A DNA stretch of 43,098 nucleotides from Pseudomonas caricapapayae (GTDB taxonomy: Bacteria > Pseudomonadota > Gammaproteobacteria > Pseudomonadales > Pseudomonadaceae). The stretch's first letter is position 1. Every line of letters starts with the position of its first letter. This document shows, in pieces, positions 32,680-40,429 of the stretch. A program made the position numbers and the translations under genes. Under the pieces are notes generated by a model. It saw only the letters and a program-made list of their open reading frames with translations, was not told the origin of the DNA and searched no databases. The stretch is taken from the NCBI RefSeq assembly GCF_001400735.1, contig NZ_LJPW01000058.1:1-43098 (forward strand), in the 5' to 3' direction.

Positions 32680-35058
32680 ATGAAATTCAGTGAACAATGG
32701 CTGCGTGGCTGGGTAAGCCCGCAGGTTTCCCGCGACGAGCTGGTTGCTCGTCTGTCGATGGCCGGTCTTGAGGTTGACAGCGTGACGCTGGCCGCCGGCG
32801 TTTTCAGCGGCGTGGTGGTCGGTGAGGTGCTGAGCACCGAACAGCATCCAGATGCCGACAAGCTGCGCGTGTGTCAGGTCAGTAATGGCAGCGAAACTTT
32901 TCAGGTCGTCTGCGGCGCGCCAAACGTACGCCCGGGCCTGAAGATCCCGTTCGCCATGATCGGTGCCGAGCTGCCGGGCGACTTCAAGATCAAGAAGGCC
33001 AAGCTGCGCGGCGTCGAGTCCAACGGCATGCTGTGTTCCGCTGCCGAGTTGCAGGCGGGTGAGGGCAATGATGGCTTGATGGAACTGGCCGCCGATGCGC
33101 CAGTCGGTCAGGACATCCGTGTCTATCTGAATCTGGATGACGCCAGTATCGAGGTCGACCTGACCCCGAACCGTGGCGATTGCCTGTCGGTGGCTGGTCT
33201 GGCACGTGAAGTCGGTGCGCTGTATGCCGCTGAAGTTACCCGCCCGCAAGTAGCTGCGGTCAGCGCGGTACACGATGAAGTGCGTCCGGTTGAAGTTCTG
33301 GCTCCGGCAGCCTGCCCGCGTTACCTGGGGCGTGTGATCCGCAACGTTGACCTGTCACGTCCGACTCCGCTGTGGATGGTCGAGCGTCTGCGCCGCTCCG
33401 ACGTGCGCAGTATCGACGCTGCTGTCGACATCACCAACTACGTGATGCTGGAACTGGGGCAGCCTCTGCACGCGTTCGATCTGGCTGAAATCAACGGCGG
33501 GATTCGCGTGCGCATGGCCGAGGAGGGCGAGAAGCTCGTTCTGCTCGACGGCCAGGAAGTCAGCCTGCGTGCCGACACGCTTGTCATCGCCGATCACCAG
33601 CGAGCGCTGGCAATCGCCGGTGTCATGGGTGGCGAGCACAGCGGCGTAACCGCCGGTACTCGCGACATTTTCCTGGAAAGCGCATTTTTCGACACCATTT
33701 CGGTGGCTGGCAAGGCGCGTTCATATGGTTTGCATACCGACGCTTCGCACCGATTCGAGCGAGGTGTCGACTGGCAACTGGCCCGTGAAGCGATGGAGCG
33801 GGCGACAGGTCTGCTGCTGGAAATTACTGGCGGTGACGCGGGCCCTGTGATCGAAGTGGTCAGCGAGCAGCATCTGCCTTCTATCGCTCCGGTTACGCTG
33901 CGCGCCAGCCGCGTCGAGCAGATGCTCGGCCTGGTTATCGAAAACGCCGAAATCGAGCGTCTGCTCACCGGGCTTGGCCTCGCCGTCACTGCCGAGGCTG
34001 ACGGGCAATGGCGTGTTGAAGTGCCAAGTCATCGCTTTGATATCAGCCTTGAAGTCGATCTGATCGAAGAGCTGGCGCGTCTTTACGGCTACAACCGTCT
34101 ACCGGTTCGTTACCCGCAGGCCCGTCTGGCCCCTCAGGCCAAGGCTGAAGCCAAAGGCGATCTGCCTGAGCTGCGTCGTCTGCTGGTTGCCCGCGGCTAT
34201 CAGGAAGCGATCACTTACAGCTTCATTGATCCGAAATGGTTCGAACTGTTCACGCCGGGCGCCAAACCATTGTTGCTGGCCAATCCTATCTCCAACGACA
34301 TGGCCGCAATGCGTGCCTCGCTGTGGCCCGGTCTGGTCAAGGCCTTGCAGCACAACCTCAACCGTCAGCAGGATCGAGTGCGTCTGTTCGAGAGCGGTTT
34401 GCGCTTTGTCGGTCAGCTCGACGGCTTGAAGCAAGAGCCGATGCTGGCGGGTGTTGTTTGTGGCAGCCGGCTGCCGGAAGGCTGGGCGCAGGGGCGCGAC
34501 GCGGTCGACTTCTTCGACGTCAAGGCTGATGTCGAAGCGGTTCTGGGTTTTGCCGGTGCGCTGGGTGAGTTCACTTTCACGCCGGGTCAGCATTCTGCCT
34601 TGCACCCGGGGCAGACTGCCCGTATCGAACGTGATGGCCGTGAAGTCGGTTTCCTCGGTGCCATCCACCCTGAACTGTCGAAGGCGTTAGGCCTGGACCG
34701 TCCGGTGTTTGTTTTCGAGCTGGTGCTGGCGGAAGTGTCGACCGGTCGTCTGCCGAAATTCCACGAGCTGTCGCGCTTCCCGGAAGTACGTCGCGACCTG
34801 GCATTGCTGGCTGATCGGGCGGTTTCGGCCAGTGCGGTTCTGGACGTTATTCGTGAAAATGCAGGCGAGTGGCTCACAGACCTCAGGTTATTTGATGTTT
34901 ACCAGGGTAAAGGCATTGATCCACATAGAAAAAGCCTTGCAGTCGGCTTGACCTGGCAGCATCCATCGCGCACTCTTAATGACGATGAGGTAAACGCAAC
35001 GACACTTGCTATCCTCACCTCGCTTGAGGAGAGGTTAAACGCCACGTTAAGGAAGTAG
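32680..35058 (+). CDS. pheT: phenylalanyl-tRNA synthetase beta subunit
   Basis: A 792-residue subunit. It begins with the tRNA-binding EMAP-like domain (VVVGEVLSTEQHPDADKLRV, about 40-150). The B3/B4 editing domain follows (HAFDLAEINGGIRVRMA, about 215-380), then B5, a catalytic-like core (RGYQEAITYSFIDP, about 490 on) and a C-terminal ferredoxin-fold anticodon-binding domain (FHELSRFPEVRRDLALL, about 695-790). It edits mischarged Tyr-tRNA-Phe. AGGAGAG precedes the ATG. ihfA begins three bases after the stop. Confidence 0.97.
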   Translation: MKFSEQWLRGWVSPQVSRDELVARLSMAGLEVDSVTLAAGVFSGVVVGEVLSTEQHPDADKLRVCQVSNGSETFQVVCGAPNVRPGLKIPFAMIGAELPGDFKIKKAKLRGVESNGMLCSAAELQAGEGNDGLMELAADAPVGQDIRVYLNLDDASIEVDLTPNRGDCLSVAGLAREVGALYAAEVTRPQVAAVSAVHDEVRPVEVLAPAACPRYLGRVIRNVDLSRPTPLWMVERLRRSDVRSIDAAVDITNYVMLELGQPLHAFDLAEINGGIRVRMAEEGEKLVLLDGQEVSLRADTLVIADHQRALAIAGVMGGEHSGVTAGTRDIFLESAFFDTISVAGKARSYGLHTDASHRFERGVDWQLAREAMERATGLLLEITGGDAGPVIEVVSEQHLPSIAPVTLRASRVEQMLGLVIENAEIERLLTGLGLAVTAEADGQWRVEVPSHRFDISLEVDLIEELARLYGYNRLPVRYPQARLAPQAKAEAKGDLPELRRLLVARGYQEAITYSFIDPKWFELFTPGAKPLLLANPISNDMAAMRASLWPGLVKALQHNLNRQQDRVRLFESGLRFVGQLDGLKQEPMLAGVVCGSRLPEGWAQGRDAVDFFDVKADVEAVLGFAGALGEFTFTPGQHSALHPGQTARIERDGREVGFLGAIHPELSKALGLDRPVFVFELVLAEVSTGRLPKFHELSRFPEVRRDLALLADRAVSASAVLDVIRENAGEWLTDLRLFDVYQGKGIDPHRKSLAVGLTWQHPSRTLNDDEVNATTLAILTSLEERLNATLRK

Positions 35059-35061
35059 CGT

Positions 35062-35364
35062 ATGGGGGCTCTGACGAAAGCTGAGATGGCCGAACGTCTG
35101 TACGAAGAGCTGGGCCTGAATAAACGGGAAGCCAAGGAACTGGTCGAACTGTTTTTTGAAGAAATCAGGCACGCTCTGGAAGATAACGAGCAGGTGAAGT
35201 TGTCAGGTTTCGGCAACTTCGACCTTCGAGACAAGCGCCAGCGGCCTGGGAGAAATCCCAAGACCGGTGAAGAGATTCCGATTACGGCGCGCCGTGTGGT
35301 CACCTTTCGTCCAGGGCAGAAGCTGAAGGCCCGAGTTGAGGCATATGCTGGAACCAAGTCATAA
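35062..35364 (+). CDS. ihfA: integration host factor alpha subunit
   Basis: A 100-residue DNA-bending protein of the HU/IHF family that pairs with IhfB and acts in recombination, replication and transcription. [16 protein letters not shown] starts the dimer domain. The DNA-binding arm is [20 protein letters not shown] with the intercalating proline, followed by the family motif [16 protein letters not shown]. It is only three bases after pheT, the standard pheST-ihfA operon, and its 3' end overlaps the MerR gene by 20 bases. Confidence 0.97.
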   Translation: MGALTKAEMAERLYEELGLNKREAKELVELFFEEIRHALEDNEQVKLSGFGNFDLRDKRQRPGRNPKTGEEIPITARRVVTFRPGQKLKARVEAYAGTKS

Positions 35365-35701
35365 CGACGAGCTACCGCCGATCCCCGGCAAACGCTACTT
35401 CACCATCGGTGAGGTCAGCGAGCTCTGCGCGGTAAAACCGCACGTTTTGCGTTATTGGGAGCAGGAGTTTCCTCAGCTCAACCCCGTCAAGCGACGCGGA
35501 AACCGTCGGTATTATCAGCGCCAGGATGTGCTGATGATCCGCCAGATCCGCGGCTTGCTCTACGATCAGGGCTTCACCATCGGTGGTGCCCGTCTTCGTC
35601 TTACCAGCGGCGAACCGAAGGATGATACCCAGCAGTACAAGCAGATGATTAGGGAGATGATTGCCGAGCTGGAAGACGTACTGGCGATGCTCAAGGCGTA
35701 A
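35345..35701 (+). CDS. MerR-family transcriptional regulator
   Basis: A 118-residue protein with an N-terminal MerR helix-turn-helix and wing: [20 protein letters not shown] then [20 protein letters not shown] short coiled-coil ([20 protein letters not shown]) serves for dimerisation. No metal-binding cysteine loop is present, so it is not a CueR/MerR-type metal sensor. The position directly downstream of ihfA, overlapping it, is conserved in gammaproteobacteria. Its targets are unknown. ATG 35345 is preferred over an upstream start. Confidence 0.88.
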   Translation: MLEPSHNDELPPIPGKRYFTIGEVSELCAVKPHVLRYWEQEFPQLNPVKRRGNRRYYQRQDVLMIRQIRGLLYDQGFTIGGARLRLTSGEPKDDTQQYKQMIREMIAELEDVLAMLKA

Positions 35702-35718
35702 TTGATCAGCCAGGATAC

Positions 35719-35747
35719 TTCCAAAATTCAAATGCTTAGGGTATATT
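35719..35747 (+). promoter_or_regulatory. promoter of tRNA-Pro
   Basis: TTCCAA (35719-35724) and TATATT (35742-35747) with 17 bases between them, about 44 bases upstream of the mature tRNA. The -10 is good and the -35 is weak. Confidence 0.5.
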
Positions 35748-35790
35748 CCTCAACGTTTTCGCAGGTTGCAAAAAAAGATACACGCCTAGT

Positions 35791-35867
35791 CGGGGCGTAG
35801 CGCAGTCCGGTAGCGCACTAGCATGGGGTGCTAGGGGTCGAGTGTTCGAATCACTCCGTCCCGACCA
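35791..35867 (+). tRNA. tRNA-Pro (anticodon GGG)
   Basis: A 77-base cloverleaf with encoded CCA. The acceptor stem CGGGGCG pairs with CGTCCCG. The D arm contains AGCGCAGTCCGGTAGCGC, the anticodon arm is CTAGC-ATGGGGT-GCTAG with GGG at 35825-35827, and the T arm is GAGTG-TTCGAAT-CACTC. It reads the CCC/CCU proline codons. The integrase gene starts its 3' end 83 bases downstream, so the tRNA 3' half is the likely attachment site of the island to the right. Confidence 0.97.
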
Positions 35868-35884
35868 TATAATTCAATGACTTA

Positions 35885-35905
35885 GCCGCCTTTTGGTGGC
35901 TTTTT
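35885..35905. terminator. terminator after tRNA-Pro / integrase
   Basis: GCCGCC (35885-35890), TTTT loop, GGTGGC (35895-35900) and a five-T run. It ends the tRNA transcript. Confidence 0.75.
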
Positions 35906-35949
35906 CATTTCTACGCCAGTGACATTTCGAGTGACCTTGGGTTTTGAAC

Positions 35950-37134
35950 CTACACTTGCCTCCTCTTCAAAATCGTCAGCGCTGGTGCGCGCGAGTCGGT
36001 TACTGATACCTTGTTTGCCGCTGCAATAAGCTGATCAAGCTCCGCTGCCGAATAGTGGCTGGTGATGCTTCCGTTCTTGTGCCCGAGCAAAGCTTTGCGG
36101 TCTTCCTCGGTCACACCGGCGGCACGCAGCCTCCTTCCAAATGAATGCTTGAGGTCGTGGATGCGGATTCTCGCGAAACCGTCATGCGCTGGCCTCAAGT
36201 ACTTCTCCTGCCACTTCTTCGCCGCCCTGATCCGAGCCTTCTTCCAGGCCGAATCATTCATGCGATGAACCGTCGTTTCATTACCTTCACCATCCGGCTT
36301 GCCGAACGGAAACACGAACAGCTTGTGCTTACCACGCTGCTGCTCAATAACCGATTTCGCAACGTCGTTCAGTACTACCAAGCGCTCATCCCGGTTTTTC
36401 ACGCCGGCCTTCGCGCTTCGCCCACCAAAGCCAGCCGGGATCAGGAACACGCTCGTTCCCAGCTCCGGCACCGCAATCTCCCAATCCCATTGCAGCTTAC
36501 AAACCTCCTGCTCGCGGCAGCCGGTGTTCACTTTGAACATCGCCATTGTCTGCAGGTGTGATGGCAGCTCAGCAAAAAGGATCGACTGCTCCTCCCACGA
36601 AAGCGGGTATGGCTTGCGGCAGTTCGTCTTCTCGTCCAGCAGCGAAATCATCGGAACAACGTCCAGCCACGGACGCCGCTCCTCGTCCCGCCATTTCCTT
36701 GCGCACAAATTCAGAACCCTGATAACGCGTTGCAGCGCGATGTTCACGGTTCTATTCGTGACCGGCTTGCCACTCTCCGGCTCAAGCTTCGATCTGATGT
36801 AGGGTGCCAGCGCATCATCATCAACATGAGTGATCGGCAGGTGCCCAATAAACGGATCGAGCTGCGCCATGTAAGTGGCTGATATGTGGATTGATGGCTG
36901 ATTCCTGACTTCCATCAGGAAGCGAATTGACGCTTCCCTCCACGTCCGAACCTGTCGGACACCGTACACCTTTCGCTGCCTCAGTTTTTCCAGCATGTGG
37001 ATCAGGTATTGCTCGGCTTCCGCCCGGTCACAAGTGCCAGTACTTTCTTGAATTCGTTCTCCTCGGTATTTTTTGTCGATTTTCCAGATGCCGTTAGGCA
37101 TTTTCTGGAGGCCGGTGATTGCTTTTTGGGCCAT
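35950..37134 (-). CDS. int: tyrosine-family site-specific integrase
   Basis: A 394-residue recombinase for insertion and excision of the island at the neighbouring tRNA gene. The N-terminal arm- and core-binding part spans about 1-170. The catalytic domain shows R207 (TGCREQEV), H326 in HDLKHSFGRRLRAAG, H352 (LLGHKNG) and the nucleophile Y361 (SHYSAAE). In the HxxR motif the usual arginine is a lysine (K329). I believe this also occurs in a group of Pseudomonas phage integrases, but cannot confirm it here. The gene points at the tRNA and its 5' end lies 133 bases inside the excisionase-like gene. Confidence 0.93.
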   Translation of the reverse strand: MAQKAITGLQKMPNGIWKIDKKYRGERIQESTGTCDRAEAEQYLIHMLEKLRQRKVYGVRQVRTWREASIRFLMEVRNQPSIHISATYMAQLDPFIGHLPITHVDDDALAPYIRSKLEPESGKPVTNRTVNIALQRVIRVLNLCARKWRDEERRPWLDVVPMISLLDEKTNCRKPYPLSWEEQSILFAELPSHLQTMAMFKVNTGCREQEVCKLQWDWEIAVPELGTSVFLIPAGFGGRSAKAGVKNRDERLVVLNDVAKSVIEQQRGKHKLFVFPFGKPDGEGNETTVHRMNDSAWKKARIRAAKKWQEKYLRPAHDGFARIRIHDLKHSFGRRLRAAGVTEEDRKALLGHKNGSITSHYSAAELDQLIAAANKVSVTDSRAPALTILKRRQV

Positions 37135-37418
37135 GCCGTTGCTCCTGTTGCCCCGGCATGACGCTCGCTGCGAGGCTGATTGTTGTCCTGATTGACTGCC
37201 TTTTCAATCGCCTTGCTCTCGACGTAGGCATCCGCCCACGCATCCAGCTCCAGCCGATCAAAGCCGACGCCTTGTTTTCCAATGGGAAATTCCCGAACGT
37301 TTGGGCGCACGGTCTTGTTAAATTCGTCACGACACATGCCCAGATAGCCGTAGGCATCACCTGCCCGGATGAACCGGGGCAGGATTGGCGCTACCTGGGC
37401 GGCAGATTTGTTTGCCAT
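37002..37418 (-). CDS. excisionase-like DNA-binding protein
   Basis: A 138-residue protein. Residues about 14-70 (RFIRAGDAYGYLGMCRDEF, then GKQGVGFDRLELDAWADAYV) resemble the winged helix of AlpA/excisionase proteins, in which the hydrophobic DRLELDAW segment closes the fold. The C-terminal half is basic and low-complexity. It overlaps the start of int by 133 bases in another frame, so the last 44 codons also encode the integrase N-terminus region. It probably sets the direction of recombination and may repress int. Confidence 0.72.
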   Translation of the reverse strand: MANKSAAQVAPILPRFIRAGDAYGYLGMCRDEFNKTVRPNVREFPIGKQGVGFDRLELDAWADAYVESKAIEKAVNQDNNQPRSERHAGATGATAWPKKQSPASRKCLTASGKSTKNTEENEFKKVLALVTGRKPSNT

Positions 37419-37457
37419 AGAGGTACTGCTCCGGGCCGCGCAGGGCGGCTGAAGGGG

Positions 37458-38192
37458 TTATTCCCAGTCGTGACTGAGCAAAGGGTTGATCGGCGGGTTG
37501 CACTGAAGCGTTGCCAGGTCCAGCAGCGTGAAATGGCCGTCCATCCAGCCTGCTGTATCGATGTGGTAAACGTTTCCGAAGATGGCTGGCTGGCGAAGCG
37601 GGGTATGGCCGACGACCAGCGCCTTGATGCCTGACACGCCAGAGGCGTCAGCATCTTGAATCCGGTTGCGCGACCACATGCAGTTGTTGTGCACCTGCTT
37701 CAAGCGCTTGCGCGTCAACGGGCTTTCCAGCTCCGCGCGCAGCTCATCCCATGACGGGAAGGGGCAATCAGCGTGGACGATTCCGACCAGGCCGCCTGCT
37801 GTCTCCACCTCAATCGCGATTGGCAGCTCGTCGAACATGACCTGATAGTTCTTCTGCTCGTCCAGCGGCAAGCCAACGAACCAGGTGCCGCCGTTGTACA
37901 TCCAGTTGCCGATGTCACAGGTATCGAACCGGCAGACGTAATCGTCATGGTTGCCGCGCACCGGGTGAAACCACGGCTTGTTCAGCCACTTGATCACGTC
38001 TTCGCACTCTGGGCCGCGGTCAACCAGATCGCCGACGCTGAATAGCCGATCTACGGCGGGGTTGAAGCCTGCAGCATTCAGTGCGGCCTGCAACCGGGTG
38101 AAGTGCCCGTGTATGTCGCCAACCGCGAAATCCCGGCCAGCCGTGTTCTCGGCGAAGCGCTTGATGCGCACCACCTCTATTGTTTCGAGCAT
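37458..38192 (-). CDS. PPP-family serine/threonine or symmetrical metallophosphatase
   Basis: A 244-residue phosphatase with all core motifs of the lambda phosphatase type: DFAVGDIHGHF (metal ligands D and H), SVGDLVDRGPE, RGNHDD, GIVHADCPF and VVGHTPL. Phages carry such enzymes, whose cellular targets are mostly unknown. The ATG at 38192 has GAGGAA at good spacing; the frame extends 24 bases further without a better site. The spacer in front of it is copy 1 of the intergenic cassette. Confidence 0.88.
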   Translation of the reverse strand: MLETIEVVRIKRFAENTAGRDFAVGDIHGHFTRLQAALNAAGFNPAVDRLFSVGDLVDRGPECEDVIKWLNKPWFHPVRGNHDDYVCRFDTCDIGNWMYNGGTWFVGLPLDEQKNYQVMFDELPIAIEVETAGGLVGIVHADCPFPSWDELRAELESPLTRKRLKQVHNNCMWSRNRIQDADASGVSGIKALVVGHTPLRQPAIFGNVYHIDTAGWMDGHFTLLDLATLQCNPPINPLLSHDWE

Positions 38193-38200
38193 GCGGATTC

Positions 38201-38243
38201 CTCGCCCGCCGAACACCGGCAGGCTCTGTAGGGAAGGGGGTTA
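38201..38243 (-). repeat. phage intergenic cassette type 1, copy 1
   Basis: A 43-base spacer identical to 38601-38643 at 39 positions. Read on the minus strand it runs from the stop codon of one gene (TAA) through a hairpin (GCCTGCCG, 5-base loop, CGGCGGGC with one wobble) into the ribosome-binding site of the next gene. Confidence 0.85.
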
Positions 38244-38591
38244 GCGCTTGGCGCTGCCTTTGATATCGCCAGACATCGTCTTGACGCTGCCGCCAATCGA
38301 GCCGCAGTTCACATCGCCGGACATGGTTCCGACGTCGCCGGTGACATCTCCGCATTCAACGTCGCCGCTCATTGTCTTCACTCGACCTGCAGAGCCTGAA
38401 ATCTCGACCTTGCCCGATGCTGTCTCCACTGATTCTGCGTTGCCGTTTACCGTGACGAAGACAGGTCCAACCAGATTGCCGCTTTGCTCGACACCATCCA
38501 CGACAACCTTGTCGCCCACGATGCTTACGCTACTGCCTGTAAACGTTCGCCCGTCGATAGTGACGCTTGATCCGCCTGTTCTGATTTTCAT
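38241..38591 (-). CDS. SGDV-repeat protein, probable beta-helix
   Basis: A 116-residue protein. The N-terminal third reads MKIRTGGSSVTIDGRTFTG and the rest is built from repeats of about 16-18 residues around TMSGDV (RVKTMSGDVECGD, VGTMSGDVNCGS, VKTMSGDIKGS). It has regular glycine and valine spacing typical of right-handed beta-helix or DUF4097-like sheets. No signal peptide or membrane segment is seen. The ATG at 38591 lies eight bases from GGAG; an ATG six bases upstream is too close to it. The function is unknown. It lies between two copies of the type 1 cassette. Confidence 0.65.
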   Translation of the reverse strand: MKIRTGGSSVTIDGRTFTGSSVSIVGDKVVVDGVEQSGNLVGPVFVTVNGNAESVETASGKVEISGSAGRVKTMSGDVECGDVTGDVGTMSGDVNCGSIGGSVKTMSGDIKGSAKR

Positions 38592-38600
38592 GCACATAGC

Positions 38601-38643
38601 TCCGCCCGCCGATCACCGGCAGGCTCTGTAGGAAAGGGGGTTA
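38601..38643 (-). repeat. phage intergenic cassette type 1, copy 2
   Basis: Second copy of the 43-base spacer (four differences from copy 1). It begins at the stop codon of the 62-residue gene and ends in the GGAGCT ribosome-binding site of the SGDV-repeat gene. Confidence 0.85.
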
Positions 38644-38829
38644 TGGGTACTGGCAGGAGATTCGTTCGGCGATGCCTTCCAATTGCTCGGCCATGTACCA
38701 CATGTCGTTGTTGTCGCGGCGGGAGACGACAGCGGAGCGCTGGACGTTGCGGCCGATGAGGATGCGCGCCGCGATCCGGATCATCCCAGCCTCAAGCCTC
38801 CTGCGCAGCCAGCCTTTGCGCGGAATCAC
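38641..38829 (-). CDS. small basic phage protein, unknown function
   Basis: A 62-residue protein, strongly basic at its start (IPRKGWLRRRLEAG), with a helical C-terminal part (MWYMAEQLEGIAERI). The start codon is GTG at 38829, overlapping the stop of the upstream gene (GTGA), with GGAGC eight bases before it, so it is translationally coupled. No family is recognised. Confidence 0.6.
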   Translation of the reverse strand: MIPRKGWLRRRLEAGMIRIAARILIGRNVQRSAVVSRRDNNDMWYMAEQLEGIAERISCQYP

Positions 38830-39614
38830 TGCGCCAGCTCCAATGGTGCGCTAGCTTTGGCTGCGACCTCGGCGACGGCCAGCGCATAAGCTTCAGGGTG
38901 TTGTTTGTCAAAAGCTGGCATGTGCTCTGTTTCAAGCCACTGCCCGCGCGAGGGTCCCCGGGCCAGCCATGCAGGCTTACTTCCGGGTGCCTGCGTCCAG
39001 ACCGTCACGCCAATGCCGAATGATGAAATTTGCTTTGCAGTGATAAAGCCTTGAAGCCGCATCTGCGCAATTACCCGCAGGGCCGACTCTTTCCATGGGG
39101 TAAGTCGGATGGGCGAGGGGACACCGGCGGGCAGGGTTTCTACAACTGATGGCACCTTGCAGCGCTGTTCAGGCCACCAGTCGAACATCCGGTTGTAATA
39201 GCCCCAGCTCGGGAGTTTCTTCTCTGGCCAGAACAGCTCCGAGTCAATGCTGAAGCCGTGGGAGCAACCTTTCACCCTGGAGTACTTGCTTGCGACCAAT
39301 ACCCGGATGCCCAAGTGCTCCAGCATTTTTTTGATTCCCGCGCTGGCGTCGGTGATCTTGCTGACAATGACGAGGCGGTGGTCGGGACCGGGACGTCCGT
39401 AGAACTCGTCCCCAAGCGAGGGCAGAATCTGGTCAGCTACTTTGGCATTCAGAGCCAGCTTCGCTTCGACGCCTATTTGGCGGCCGTCCTCGTGGACAAC
39501 AAGCACATCAAACCCTGCCGCCTCGGGATGGCAGGTCCATCCCGGCAGGCTATTGAACTCCATCATGAAGACCGCGCACAGCTGGGCCTCACTGGTTATG
39601 GCTTCAAGTTCCAT
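38826..39614 (-). CDS. phage protein with a PD-(D/E)XK nuclease-like core
   Basis: A 262-residue protein. The N-terminal region contains AGFDVLVVHEDGRQIGVEAK: an aspartate in a strand followed by E-x-K, the catalytic pattern of PD-(D/E)XK restriction-type nucleases. It is preceded by a helix (AVFMMEFNSLPGW). RLVIVSKITD and LGIRVLVASK fit the rest of that fold. The C-terminal half (TPWKESALRVIAQMRLQGFI) looks like a winged helix. ATG 39614 lies eight bases from GGAG; ATG 39620 is too close. The function could be nuclease, repair or defence. The assignment rests on pattern only. Confidence 0.6.
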   Translation of the reverse strand: MELEAITSEAQLCAVFMMEFNSLPGWTCHPEAAGFDVLVVHEDGRQIGVEAKLALNAKVADQILPSLGDEFYGRPGPDHRLVIVSKITDASAGIKKMLEHLGIRVLVASKYSRVKGCSHGFSIDSELFWPEKKLPSWGYYNRMFDWWPEQRCKVPSVVETLPAGVPSPIRLTPWKESALRVIAQMRLQGFITAKQISSFGIGVTVWTQAPGSKPAWLARGPSRGQWLETEHMPAFDKQHPEAYALAVAEVAAKASAPLELAQ

Positions 39615-39740
39615 TGGCATAGCTCCGCCATACCGCACACGCGGCTGACATTGAATTGATTGAGAGGGGGTGGTTACTGCGGGGTGTTCGGGCGCACCGG
39701 GCAAAAGTGAGGTCCTGTCAAACCCTTGGAGAAGCGCTTT

Positions 39741-39878
39741 ATGAGTTCAAGTATCGGCCTTTCGGCGGTGATACTCGGTTGTTTCGGCACTGCCTGGGCC
39801 GCTGTACGCCAGCAGGTTGGTCTGCCAGTCATGACTTTTCGCCTGTGTAGTCACGCCAAGCGACCTTCACGCCGTTGA
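39741..39878 (+). CDS. possible 45-residue membrane peptide gene, opposite strand
   Basis: In the otherwise gene-free 214-bp gap of the minus-strand phage run there is a plus-strand ATG with GGAG ten bases upstream. It encodes a 45-residue peptide with a hydrophobic segment (SIGLSAVILGCFGTAWAAV) and a basic tail. Its end overlaps the cupin-like gene. It may be a small membrane peptide, or chance. Confidence 0.3.
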   Translation: MSSSIGLSAVILGCFGTAWAAVRQQVGLPVMTFRLCSHAKRPSRR

Positions 39879-40386
39879 CCAGAAAGCCCCAGTCGCCTTT
39901 CCAGCGGCTGGTGATGAAGAGGGTGTAGACGCCGCCGGGCGACACTTCGTCGATGCGGTGGTATTCGCCGTGCTTGAGCTGGGCTGTGTCGCCCGGCCGG
40001 CGGTCGATGTACTCAGTTGCTTGGGCGCTGGCTGGTACGTTCAAGCCGCTCAGCACAGGATCATCGTGCTCAAGCAGGCGCTGTTCGGTGTACCAGCCGC
40101 GCAGAATTACAGTGCGCGCATCCCACGGATGGTCGTGCAGGTCGCGGTCGGCGTCGGGGCGCATGATGTGGTGTACCCGGATCGACCAAGGGCACCAGCG
40201 GATGCGCCCGAGGTGCGTTTCCCGGTCATATGGGTTGAACAGCCACCAGCGGCCCATGTACACCTCTTGGCCATCAGCTGACCGGATGTGCAGGTATGGG
40301 GTGCGCTGGGCGCGGGTGATGAGCCAGGCAGCGATTGCCGGGCGCGCGAGTACCTTGGCGAGCAGTCGCCAGAAGAGATTGAGCAT
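39829..40386 (-). CDS. cupin-like phage protein
   Basis: A 185-residue protein. An N-terminal hydrophobic stretch (LNLFWRLLAKVLARPAIAAW) precedes a domain with histidines placed as in cupins: HHIMRPDADRDLHDHPWDAR, then a later GEYHRIDEV and YTLFITSRWKGDWGF. Such jelly-roll proteins may bind a metal and small ligands. GAGGAT upstream of the ATG is part of the type 2 cassette. The function is unknown; relatives occur as uncharacterised phage proteins. Confidence 0.6.
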   Translation of the reverse strand: MLNLFWRLLAKVLARPAIAAWLITRAQRTPYLHIRSADGQEVYMGRWWLFNPYDRETHLGRIRWCPWSIRVHHIMRPDADRDLHDHPWDARTVILRGWYTEQRLLEHDDPVLSGLNVPASAQATEYIDRRPGDTAQLKHGEYHRIDEVSPGGVYTLFITSRWKGDWGFLVNGVKVAWRDYTGEKS

Positions 40387-40392
40387 GGTTCA

Positions 40393-40421
40393 TCCTCGCC
40401 GGGGTGGCGTGAGTCGTTGAA
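40393..40421 (-). repeat. phage intergenic cassette type 2, copy 1
   Basis: A 29-base segment identical to 41294-41322 except one base. On the minus strand it contains CGCC-ACCCC-GGCG, a small hairpin, and the GAGGA ribosome-binding site of the cupin-like gene. Confidence 0.85.
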
Positions 40422-40429
40422 ATTTGGGG

